Made by a program: the position numbers and the translations under genes. The notes beneath the pieces were generated by a model, which was not told the DNA's origin, did not search any database, and was given only the letters and a program-made list of their open reading frames with translations. A stretch of 64,000 bases of DNA from Pomphorhynchus laevis (Eukaryota; Acanthocephala; Palaeacanthocephala; Echinorhynchida; Pomphorhynchidae), in contig WNNJ02002269.1 of the NCBI GenBank assembly GCA_012934845.2, positions 1 to 64,000 of the forward strand. The letters run 5' to 3'. Below are positions 12,590 to 22,559 of the stretch, one piece after another (within the stretch, counting starts at the first letter, position 1; each line of letters opens with the position of its first letter).

Positions 12590-13314
12590 TGCTTATATAT
12601 TCATACAACAATCGCTTCATGACTGGACAACAAACAAGTGCTAAATTGGGATGTCTATAATTGTCGACATAAGAACTATCACCTTTTTTGTACAAAGGTC
12701 TAACAGATTAACGCATTTTGTTTTTATACAATAAAATAATTTACGCCAAAACAAAACTTGAAAAGGACTATTTCAATAGTCGAAAATTTGTGAACATATA
12801 TTTCTTTTTATATTCCTCTCTATGTTAAAACGCACTGTATTATAATATAATATTTATATTATATTTATTATTTTATAAATATATTAATATTTTTTAATTT
12901 ATTTTTTACTTTAATTATGAGAATTGGCGATATATAAAAAATTACAATATTTATTCCGTATTCCTTCGATTCGGTTTCAAAATTTAAAATTTAAAGAATG
13001 GATCCAAATTATTTACTATTTTTTCACTATTGATCGAAAATTTTTCACGTATTTGATGAAACGTATTCCAGCAAATTAGATCGGGATATGCAATGAGTTT
13101 TTAAGATACCCACCATAAAAGAACACAATAAAGTGTATGTTAAGAATGTGTTGAATTTTTTATAATATACGTTTGTATTGCCTAATGAAAGTCATTTCAT
13201 ATTTAAATCTAATGTAATGCTAATTCGTTGCATATACCTGATACGTACAAAAAATATTTACAGTATCAATATTTGTTAGTGTTACAAATTCACTTAATTA
13301 TATTAGTTTGATAA
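12590..13314. other. A+T-rich DNA, no gene seen
   Basis: Low-complexity A+T-rich sequence with no coding pattern or RNA gene recognised. Confidence 0.5.
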
Positions 13315-15977
13315 TAGCCGTAAACGGCTATTTTAAATGTTCACTGTAAAATCTTTATATAGATTTGATTATATCTTTAATAATATTTAAAGATCTAAAA
13401 CAAAACAATGTAATAAATTGTGTTTGACTGATGTTGATCCATTTTTTAATTTAGAATTTCGGATCAGGATCAATAGAAAATAAAATAATGATTTATTGAT
13501 CAAAATTTCGAATTGATAGCATTCCTCAACATTAATTTTAGTGTTTAGAAAATAAACATCATTCTAATATGAAATTGGATCCCTGAATCCAAAAATAACC
13601 TCCATTTTGGTCTATTAGGTCTTTTTATTTATTGAACATTCTTGTATGAACAACAGTTGGTCTTTTATCGTAATTCTGTTTTGTTTTATTCATTTCAGAT
13701 TTTTTGTACAAATCAATATGCGATGAGTCATGCTGCATCAATTTAAATTAATAAAATATAATTTTACAGAAATGATCTTCATTTAAGTCTTAATTTAATA
13801 CCATTACATATTAAACATATTTTATTGAGCAAAACATATAGTACAGCAAAAATTTGAGTTGAGGATAATGAGAAAACTATACCTGATTGAGATAATCCAA
13901 AGTGATTTTCGAATTTAACTTGAAAAATTACATAAGAATTAGTTTAAAAGATTTAAAACAAAACTGTTTTTCAAATTGTGAATAGAAATGCTTTATCAGC
14001 TACAAAAATGGTGTTATGTAAAAGTTTTATTTTAAAAACGAATAACGGTTAAATACTTTTGATTATACAAAATTATTATAACACCTATTTACAGAACATA
14101 TTTCCTTTGTGTGTTAATTACGAGGGAATCTTCACAGAACAAACTGGTTAACCATTCTGTACTGTCCTAGTCAGTGCCTGTAGATGCTGTAACCAACGGC
14201 GACTATTTCAGAAGAGAACAGATTAGATATTCGTAGACAATATAATGTGATCTATGGAATACCGTTGCTGAAACTACAATGGCTGTTAAATCTTAAACCG
14301 TGGACGTCGTTGAACAAATTATAGTTTTATATTTTTATTTTTATATTGATTTTTATTCTTTATCAGATTATAATAAAATTCATAATATACTCGATTTTAT
14401 AATATTTATCACGTGTTTTGATAAGTTGCCAACAACTTTGATCAAATCAAAGACCGAAATTATGTGAATACAAAGGTATAAACTTTCATGATAAATTGCA
14501 AAATCTTTAATCTTCATCTGGTTATGAATCTAATTCATCGATCCATCTTAACCGTGTGATAAACTAATTTATCCTATAAAATTGTATTTTTGCTTGTTTT
14601 AAAATAGTATTTTTGAACAGGATACTTCATTGTGTTATAATATCACATAGTTACTACATTTTGATCTGCATTTAAATTTATCTGTATTTAAATTTTATTC
14701 ATCCTGATCTGTATTTAAATTTTTAAATGTCCAGGAACCATCCGGTATAGTTGAACGACAAGATAAATCATTTTGACGTATAACAACTACACCTTATTGT
14801 TCCTGGGTATTTAAAACCTACATGCTGTGAACGAAAATGTGAGGTCACAATAAAACTTGTTTTTTAGATCAACTAAGATTATTTAAAGATCAGTTATCAT
14901 CATTAAATTAATTATTTAAATTATTAATTATTGAAAGATCTATTATAAAATGTGAATTTTCGAACAGACTCGATTTAAAAAATAGTTACTGCGCGCGAAA
15001 TGTGTACCAGATCGTTGAGTGTTGACAGCTCGGTCGATATAATCTTTATTGATCTCTCTAAAGCCTTCGATCGGGTCACACATTAGAGCCTGATCAGCTT
15101 GTTAGCTCACTACGGTGTTTCTGCAACATTGCGCAATTGGATTCGTAATTTCCTTTGCAACAGATCATTTTGAGTGAGGGTTGTCAGTAGTCTGTCTTCT
15201 GCTAGGCCTGTTAATTGTGGCGTTGCCCAAGGTACAGATCTTGGTCCCTTGCTTTTCATTATATTTCTAAATGATCTGCTCTTACGCAAAAATAGTCCCT
15301 GCTTGGCATTTGCTGACGATGTGAAAGTCTTGTGCGATAGAATTTCTGACCCACAGGGCCTGTGCCTACAGCACGATCTCCACACAATATATAACTGGAG
15401 TACTGCTACCGGTGTGACCATGAATGTAGACAAATGTGTCCATATGAAGCTGGACAACAGTATACATGATCGTGACTTTTATTTAGAATGTCAGAAGCTT
15501 CGCATTATATCTGAGCACAGGGAACTTGGAATCATTTTGAATAACGATCTCAAGACTCGACCGAATACCGATTATATCCATGATAAAGCAATGAAGTATC
15601 TGTATTGTATAAAGAATACATTTGATAAGCTTAAGCCGAAACTATTCAAGCATCTATATTGCGCCTTAGTCCGCCCGCACGAGGAATACTGCATCACAAC
15701 AACTTTTTCATCCACAAATCTGAAATGACAAAAATTGAGTATATCCTGCGTAGAGGAAGCAAACTTTGTATTGGATCACATTCTTCTTACGCTGAGCGTC
15801 CAGCTTGTTTAAAACTGCCTTCAACAGCTCAAAGGCTACTATATTTAGACCTCGCAGCGATGTGACTATTGGTTCATGAAACGGAAGGTTTACCAGCATC
15901 TTGTATACAATTACGCAATTCGAGGGATTGTCAATTCCGTTTTCGATGCGTGGATCTATTTTGATAGTTAATGTTTT
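13315..15977 (+). repeat. Left arm of a 2.66-kb long inverted repeat
   Basis: This arm is the reverse complement of 24966-27628. Matching positions always sum to 40943 at every point I checked from end to end, so there is no net indel in 2663 bp and identity is very high (one visible mismatch near the outer end). The outer terminus is itself palindromic (TAGCCGTAAACGGCTA). About 13.3-14.9 kb is A+T-rich with no recognisable gene; 15.0-15.96 kb holds a LINE RT fragment. Confidence 0.93.
15000..15965 (+). mobile_element. LINE reverse-transcriptase fragment (left arm copy)
   Basis: The fragment reads IIFIDLSKAFDRVTH (motif A), then GVAQGTDLGPLLFIIFLNDL (motif B), then LAFADDVKVL (motif C, FADD), followed by thumb-like sequence ending YILRRGSKLCIG. 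One 184-codon stretch (15174-15728) is uninterrupted, but stops and a frameshift flank it. It is an APE-type CR1/Jockey-like RT with no endonuclease or 5' part. The identical copy in the other arm shows it was duplicated after it had already decayed. Confidence 0.88.
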
Positions 15978-16334
15978 AACATATACACTAATATATGTGT
16001 ATATGTATTAATATAATATAATATATAATATAATATATTATGATATAATATATTATATATTATAATATATTATATTGTATATAGTATATCTCACATACAC
16101 TAATATTTACAATTAACAATTTGGCATGAAGCAACTTAAATATTATATTAGTAGCGTTTTAGTTGAACTTGCATTTTATATTACTATATGGATTTTATTA
16201 GTAAAATTACTGTATTTGGCAATAATTGATTTAGAAATTAAAATGTTATCAATTACATTGTAAATTTTTTATTTTCATTAACACAATTTCATTAACAAAA
16301 TTAATTATAATTTTTATTTACTTATTTATTTTTA
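15978..16334. repeat. TA-rich microsatellite and spacer
   Basis: Imperfect TATAATATA repeats at about 15985-16090, then A+T-rich DNA up to the hammerhead array. No gene is seen. Confidence 0.7.
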
Positions 16335-16388
16335 AGAAGAGTGAGACCATTCCGCGTGAATTTATTGTAAAACATGTAAGCCAGACGC

Positions 16389-16445
16389 GAAAGAATGACG
16401 AATGCCGTTTCGTCATCACAATGACTCATCAGTGCCAGATCCCTC
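16389..16445 (-). ncRNA. Hammerhead ribozyme, array copy 1
   Basis: On the minus strand: CUGAUGA, stem II GUCAU-UGUG-AUGAC, GAAA, stem III ACG-GCAUU-CGU, then C, the cleavage position of a GUC triplet. All conserved core bases (CUGANGA, GAAA, UH) are present; the core lies at 16397-16432. Stem I is weak next to the core. A distal 6-7-bp pairing (GAGGGAU with UUCUUUC) is possible across an asymmetric internal loop. Stem III is very short, as in the minimal type I hammerheads of metazoan elements. Confidence 0.82.
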
Positions 16446-16692
16446 CCACTACTGGATGCAGAGGAGGACTGGCGGACGGCAATCAATGAATGAATCAATG
16501 TGAATGATGTACTAGAAAATTTTCTAGTAACATTATCGAGTACTAAATCAGTACTACAGCTTCACCAAAAAGGATCATTAGCAAAAGCATTGGCAAATGC
16601 CAGCGCATGTCTCTTTAATATCGGCTAACTTTTATTTAAGGAGAGTGAGACTATTCCGCGTGAATTTATTGTAAAACATGTAAGCCAGACGC

Positions 16693-16749
16693 GAAAGAAT
16701 GACGAATGCCGTTTCGTCATCACAATGACTCATCAGTGCCAGATCCCTC
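16693..16749 (-). ncRNA. Hammerhead ribozyme, array copy 2
   Basis: An exact 304-bp-shifted repeat of copy 1 with the same intact core and the same stems II and III. Confidence 0.82.
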
Positions 16750-16996
16750 CCACTACTGGATGCAGAGGAGGACTGGCGGACGGCAATCAATGAATGAATC
16801 AATGTGAATGATGTACTAGAAAATTTTCTAGTAACATTATCGAGTACTAAATCAGTACTACAGCTTCACCAAAAAGGATCATTAGCAAAAGCATTGGCAA
16901 ATGCCAGCGCATGTCTCTTTAATATCGGCTAACTTTTATTTAAGGAGAGTGAGACCATTCCGCGTGAATTTATTGTAAAACATGTAAGCCAGACGC

Positions 16997-17053
16997 GAAA
17001 GAATGACGAATGCCTTTTCGTCATCACAATGACTCATCAGTACCAGATCCCTC
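16997..17053 (-). ncRNA. Hammerhead ribozyme, array copy 3 (probably impaired)
   Basis: Same position in the third unit, but the base after GAAA is changed (GAAAA instead of GAAAC). This removes one of the three stem III pairs, so self-cleavage is probably weak or lost. Confidence 0.7.
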
Positions 17054-17391
17054 CCACTGCTAGAGGCATAGGAGGACTGGCACAATTATTTTATTTATTT
17101 TATTGTTTGATACTATCGTTATTACCGTGTTCTAGTTTTAACGACAGATACGTTAGTTGTTTGCTTTCGGTGACAACCAATGCGGCGAAATATAAGAATA
17201 AATAGTGTCTTATATGTTATTGGTTCTTTCAGTCAAACGAATTGAATCTTGAAATGGCACGCTATTTTACTGTCTCTTTATCAACTTATTTGATTAATAT
17301 AAAAAACGTTTAATTTATAACGAGAAAATCGAAATTTCTTTACAAAATACTTGTTCATCAACGGCACTTTAACTTTCATTTTTAGATAAAA

Positions 17392-18963
17392 TTAAATTAT
17401 TTTAAACGGATGAGCCTCTGTGTTAAATACATATTCGTGCAGATTTATTTTATCTTCAAATATTAAGTAAAGATATTTAAGCGTTTCAGCGATAAAGAAG
17501 GTATGTTGATTGTCATCTTTTGCCCCATCGTCCATAAAGACGTTGTTAAGTGATGCATATCCACCTTTAACTTTACATCGTTTCTCAATTTGCAAAACCA
17601 TATCCCATGCCCAATCTTGGTACATCGTATCTCCTGTTAACTTGTACAAGTAGAACAGTGATTCAGCATATTCTGGTCGTAGGATGTAATACGATGGATT
17701 AGACTGAGATAATTTTCCATTGTTTTGCACACGAAACGTTTCGGGACCAATACCTCCTCCTAGCAAATAGCTTTGCCTACATGTCCACGTTATATTTCTG
17801 GCTAATCTTTCAAATCTTACTAAAGTCACTGGATCGTCAGTAATCTTCGCAATCGACGATAGCGCATACATGCCACCAGTAAAGCATGCCAAATGACCCA
17901 TTACGTTATCGATATGCCCATTATTCTCACAAAAATATGTTGCATGTGTTGAATCTTTAAGTGTTTGTTCCTCTATAGTATTTAAGCATGAAAGGAAAGC
18001 TGTGAATCGTTTAGTATTGTCCTTATTACTTGAAAGTAATTCGATTTTTAAAAGGTATTCATAGAAGCTGTCACCCATGGCACCGATTGACACGTGCGTT
18101 CTGCATCTATCTGATTTGCTAATTGGTATATAATTATTACCATTAAAACGATCTAGTAATGCTTTTGTAGAGTTGCGGGCTATATCTGAATATTTTCGAT
18201 CACCTGTAATATGACTTAGGTAATCCATTTCAAGTTGTAGTGATCCAGCCTCAGAAAGAATAATACAATTTCTTGACCAATCATAACATTTTTTAGAACC
18301 TGTATGCAAATTCACTAATGAATATGGAAGATTACTTCCTTCTGTATCATATGCATTTAATAATCGATTTGCTAGGTCTATACTTGCTTTAATTAGAATT
18401 TTACGATTGCTTTCGCTATCGGATAATGAATAGCCCCCAAGAAGGCCGCCCAGTATTCGTATATTAACTTCGAATACGCTTACGTAACCGGTGACTAGTC
18501 CTGGTTGAAAATTGTCACTAATCCAATGTAATGCGTGCTGGGCTTCGTTCTCTAAACCCATTATCATTAATGTATCCAAAGAATCGACTACGAATGCGCC
18601 TAAAGTGTGACCTGTACCGAATGCTTCTGTATTATGCCCAGTGATTGAGATAGGTCGAAATTCATTTGCTCCCATTGCATTTGCAGCATAACTATCCCAT
18701 GCATGCTTGGTCATGTTCTTAATATATTCAGCTCTTATATTTGCAATATTACTTTTTAAGCTACTTATAGAAATTAATGAATTTTGCGCTTTCCTAATCT
18801 TCTGTTGCCTGTGATATGATATATTATAATAGCAAATGAGCCAAGTAACGACTATTGTAAAACATATGATAATTCCCTTTTTTCTTCTTCTGGTAAGCAA
18901 GGACAGTCTTTTGATAATCATCGTGTTACAGTGGGAGCAGTTGAATTTTAAAATGGTAATCAA
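17392..18963 (-). CDS. Class I alpha-1,2-mannosidase (GH47), type II membrane protein
   Basis: A 523-residue glycosyl hydrolase family 47 enzyme, expected to trim alpha-1,2-linked mannose from N-glycans in the ER/Golgi. A basic cytosolic tail (TRRRKK) precedes one membrane segment (about residues 30-46), giving a type II Golgi-like topology. The catalytic domain starts near residue 80 (HAWDSYAANAMGANE). Family motifs are present: VDSLDTLMIMGL, SVFEVNIRILGG (catalytic Glu near 165), MGDSFYEYLL (catalytic Asp), LRPEYAESLF (catalytic Glu) and the C-terminal calcium-site NTEAHPF. The disulfide Cys pair (LACFTGG and TWTCRQSY) is kept. The length is close to full for the family. The reading frame has no introns, unusual for animal members, so it may be a retrogene. 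It sits between the two long inverted repeats, beside the hammerhead array. Golgi IA/IB-like versus ER type is not resolved. Confidence 0.95.
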   Translation of the reverse strand: MITILKFNCSHCNTMIIKRLSLLTRRRKKGIIICFTIVVTWLICYYNISYHRQQKIRKAQNSLISISSLKSNIANIRAEYIKNMTKHAWDSYAANAMGANEFRPISITGHNTEAFGTGHTLGAFVVDSLDTLMIMGLENEAQHALHWISDNFQPGLVTGYVSVFEVNIRILGGLLGGYSLSDSESNRKILIKASIDLANRLLNAYDTEGSNLPYSLVNLHTGSKKCYDWSRNCIILSEAGSLQLEMDYLSHITGDRKYSDIARNSTKALLDRFNGNNYIPISKSDRCRTHVSIGAMGDSFYEYLLKIELLSSNKDNTKRFTAFLSCLNTIEEQTLKDSTHATYFCENNGHIDNVMGHLACFTGGMYALSSIAKITDDPVTLVRFERLARNITWTCRQSYLLGGGIGPETFRVQNNGKLSQSNPSYYILRPEYAESLFYLYKLTGDTMYQDWAWDMVLQIEKRCKVKGGYASLNNVFMDDGAKDDNQHTFFIAETLKYLYLIFEDKINLHEYVFNTEAHPFKII

Positions 18964-19216
18964 AATCTATAACAATTTAAAATAATATATCTTCGAATGC
19001 TCTTGATTCTTCAATGAAGAAGTAATGATTATAATGATCATTTACAAATGAATAACAGTTTACTTTAAAATCATGGATAACATTATATTGTAGATATTCT
19101 TAATTTGAATAAATTTTAATCGCCAATTATTGGAGTATAATTAACTGAGTATAATTTCGTTTTCAAAATTTTTTTGTTCAACAATATATTGAATAAAAAG
19201 AAAACAATTAAAGCAC

Positions 19217-19300
19217 TGTAGCCAGCTAAAATACAAGTTAGTCGAAGAGGTCCGGAAATATCTCAACAAAATGAAATTCAACCGACTACCAACAAGACGA
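19217..19300 (+). repeat. Fragment of the 44-kb dispersed repeat
   Basis: About 85 bp from GTAGCCAGCTAAAATACAAG to CCAACAAGACGATTT match the unit repeated at 43.8-44.44 kb almost exactly. Confidence 0.85.
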
Positions 19301-19845
19301 TTTTAATGTAATTAAAGCACTGTTTTAACATTTTTAAGTATTTGTGAAATATTATAACGTAAAGTTGCTAGATGATTTAAATTATTGTTAGGTAAAACTT
19401 CAATAAGACCAAATTTCTAAATTTTGTATCATATTTATCAATAAATCAGATCATGTAATTGAGTCTAAATTATTTATAAATTATTTATTAAATTATTTAT
19501 AAATAAAAAATAATGATAAATAAAAATTAAATAATTAATTAATAATTAAATAATAAATAATTCTAAATAATTTAATAATTTTTATAAGATTCCATATATT
19601 ACAATAATATATGAAATAATAATATTATTATATAATACTATTATAATAATATTAATAATATAATATTAATATTGCGAAATTTATTGTAGGACTATATTTC
19701 TTGTATAATATTAATTATATATTATTATATTATTATATTATTATAAAATCGTTATCGTTCAAGTTATAAATAGTATAAAATACGTAGTCTCTGTTAGTTG
19801 ATCTGATTTTAATGTTCATTATCAGAATAACAACTTAATTGCGTG
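19301..19845. other. A+T-rich stretch with a Penelope-like 3' tag
   Basis: Nearly pure A/T, with no gene. At 19777-19808 it carries AAATACGTAGTCTCTGTTAG, a variant of the tag found after both Penelope-like RT copies (37785-37812 and 46786-46815), so this is probably a 5'-truncated relic of that family. Confidence 0.55.
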
Positions 19846-20039
19846 TTAAATTCTCGTCTCGCATGACCGTAAAATGCATTTGCGATCATAAAGTATCGAA
19901 TCCACAGAGTACTGGATTTCTTCCAGAACTCGTTTTCTATTATCAAATCGAACTAGATTAGATAAATTGTTCACTGTTTTAATGCAAATGCATGTCACGC
20001 TGTTAAAACCGGCGAGCAAAAATAGCTGAAACTTCAAGA

Positions 20040-21489
20040 AAAATGCAGGTTAGTGATTTCAATCTGCAAATACATCATATACGGAGGAACTTCCACCTAT
20101 CAAAAAATCTGCCAATATGGTGATCATATCCCCTATTGTCCCCATTGACTCAAAGGATCACTTTAACTGTTATATGAGGAATTTTATAAATAAATTTCCA
20201 AAAATCGGATTCTATTTAACTTCGCCAAGTCGGAAGATACCAGCTACCGAGTTTCCTTCTCGTTTGATGACTTGGCGAAAGATCACATTAAGTTCGGCAA
20301 TCAATATTTAAAAAGCATAGCTAAAATCACTTTCAAACCTAACCAGGCAATAATAAAGATTTCAAACCTGATATCTTCTTTAAAGAAAATCACATTATCG
20401 AACTTTAAGATGAATTTCAGCTTTCAAACATTAGATTTATCAAGGGGAAGAATAATACCTCCTTGCGATCGCTTTCATGAACAAAAAGCGCTGAAAACGA
20501 CAGGCTGCTGGCCAACTCCAGTTGCAACCCTTTCATGGGTTGCAACCTGCTTTTCACATATATCAGCGCAGAAGAATTTACATATCCTAATGTAACTAGT
20601 GCCACAGCTGGGGTACGTTGCTTCGTCTTGCCATTAAAAAAGGGTGCTGCGGTGTCTGCGCCTCGTATGACGAGGACCACCATGCTTCCAGCAGCGCAGA
20701 CCATTGTTGCACCAATTGTAATTTACACTATCCGGCCTGGTCCCGAAAATGCTCTAAATTCAAAGAATAACAAAAATGGCACGCTGCAGCTAACCGCCTT
20801 TACATGATTAACAGTCCTCGTGGGTTCAACGCGGTTGCCAATATCGCTAGACCATCGATTGCTGAAATAATGAAAATGGTAGATGTCAAAATATCGGGGC
20901 AATTGGCATCTATCATGACGCCTTTTAATAATCTTACCGACGACGTCTTGTTGCCGAATAATGTTGTGATACCACTATTTAACCAATTTTACAAACGATC
21001 CTCGTCCAGTAAAACACCACCTGTTAAACTGCAGAAGCAGAAGAAAGAATGGTCTATCGTGGAATATGATGATGTTTCCTCACCAGCGAAGGAGTGACCA
21101 GTGGTCCCGCCATTTTTGCTAGAGGTTGAAATAGCAATCTTCTCCCTCTGGATCTAGCTAGAGAGTTATGTTGTTCCTTCTAGTGACACCTCCTTATGTG
21201 AAGTAATTCCGAACCGTTTTATCACTGAACATTATTCATTGAAATTCGGGAAGTTCTTCTGCCCTTAGCCTTTTATCTGGTCGAGATGCATATGTTATAG
21301 TCCTTCAGGAAACTATCTATCCAGTCTTCTCAGGACATTACTCGATTTCTTCTAAAGTACATAACCTTCCACTTTACTCCGTACATAGCCTCACCTCACT
21401 CCTCTTCTCAAGGTCTTTTAATCCTAGTTAAATGTCACTTAAGATCATCCTTTTTATTAAATTATTCTTGTCCAGCCATGTCTTGTTTG
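20040..21489 (+). other. Unidentified, partly open plus-strand region
   Basis: This stretch is less A+T-rich than its surroundings, with short plus-strand open stretches, the longest about 105 codons (20272-20595) and 97 codons (20804-21097, ending SIVEYDDVSSPAKE). I recognise no domain. It precedes a LINE endonuclease fragment and could be a decayed ORF1, but no zinc knuckle or coiled coil is visible. A 10-bp hairpin (GTTGCAACCC and its inverse) lies near 20520-20545. Confidence 0.3.
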
Positions 21490-21946
21490 GTAATGACATT
21501 ATGGAAGAATGGTAAAAGCATCAGTATTGCCAATATCTATATTCGGCCTGAATAGATTCACGAGAACAAATTCACTCCTCGACATACTACTGCTACACGA
21601 GAGATGGCTGCTAAAGCCTACCTGTATTGAGCAGTCACGCCAACAAATGGCCACCTCGCATGACTTACTTCGCTGGCGGTTGGAGGAAGATACGCTGCTG
21701 AGGAGGAGCAGCAATCCGACTCTTCCCAGTCGTAGAAAACACGAGTTTGACACAATTTAATTCCTATCTATCTTCGCAAGCTACCGCGACACTTTCGACC
21801 ACTTATAAAGGTCGTTTATTCAATCCCACTCCAACAAAACTCAAAGTCCTAGGTAAATGCTAAACCTTCGTAATCTCTATGTTTCCCTCAGGCAGGTCCT
21901 CTCGAAAGAATACTGGAGCTCTAGATATAGGTTCCAGCTGAGTAGA
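21490..21946 (+). mobile_element. LINE fragment, internally deleted
   Basis: It matches the LINE at 7.5-8.63 kb: ...ATTCGGCCTG, then CTCCTCGACATACTACTGCT, and an ending TCTAGATATAGGTTCCAGC that corresponds to 8595-8620. The GDFND part is deleted. It stops immediately before the PHD-bromodomain copy. Confidence 0.75.
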
Positions 21947-21956
21947 GATAAGGCGA

Positions 21957-22559
21957 TGCCGTTAACCGTACGATGAAGAACATTGCTACGTTGGATGTGA
22001 TAGCTGTCAAAATTTGTTTCATGGTTCGTGTGTAAAAGTCACTCTTGAACAAGCAGAAGAAATGAAGAAATACTTTTGCGATAAGTGCCGAGATGATAAA
22101 CAATCAGTGATGGACGTTAAGTTAACGGTGAAACAGACCAAATTGATATCAAAGCTGGTGAATGATTTAAAGCAATACAAACTGGCTTGGCCTTTTTGAG
22201 AGCCTGTCAATCCGGTTCAATATCCCCACTATTACCAAATAGTTACAAATCCCATAGATCTATCCGGACTAAAGGATAGCGTCGGCAAAGACAAATATTA
22301 TTCACTATCTGAATTTGCTAACGATACGACCAAGATCTTCGACAACTGCAGAGTATTTAATTCCGTAGACTCAATATTCTGGCAATGCGCTTATGGTTTG
22401 AGAAATTATTTTGTTGAACTTCTTAACAAGTTAAAGAGAAAGATAATTGCCGAGCGTCATCGAAGAGAAAGCTGCGATGCTTTAAGCGAGTTAGTAGGTG
22501 AAAGTAGTAACACTGGTGGTCGGGCTAATAAGATTAAGCCCGATGAAGATGAACCTTGA
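21957..22559 (+). pseudogene. BPTF/NURF301-like PHD finger plus bromodomain, broken copy
   Basis: One frame of 600 bases encodes the C-terminal module of the NURF chromatin-remodelling subunit BPTF. A PHD finger (PYDEEHCYVGCDSCQNLFHG ... YFCDKC) leads into a bromodomain (YKLAWPF, EPVNPVQYPHYYQIV with a PMDL-like PIDL, then MTKIFDNCR-like TTKIFDNCRVFNS). In the host protein this module binds H3K4me3 and acetylated histone tails. Here two in-frame stops interrupt it: TAA at 21963-21965 and TGA at 22197-22199, where the family has Leu in WPFLEP. The first PHD cysteine is missing because the copy starts there. There are no introns, and an AATAAA follows at about 22627. It is best read as a fairly young processed fragment, joined to a LINE piece. 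A real last exon of a dying gene is the alternative. Confidence 0.85.

Larger units (their letters stand above)
16335..17080 (-). repeat. 304-bp tandem array carrying hammerhead ribozymes (retrozyme-like)
   Basis: GTGAGACYAT recurs at 16341, 16645 and 16949, a strict 304-bp period, with two full units and a truncated third. Each unit has a hammerhead core on the minus strand, a 20-bp palindrome TACTAGAAAATTTTCTAGTA (16510-16529 in unit 1) and a hairpin AGTACT-AAATC-AGTACT (16539-16555). There is no coding capacity. Tandem units of this size with one hammerhead each are the hallmark of retrozymes and other small circular-RNA retroelements. A related dimer lies at 44534-44898. Confidence 0.85.
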
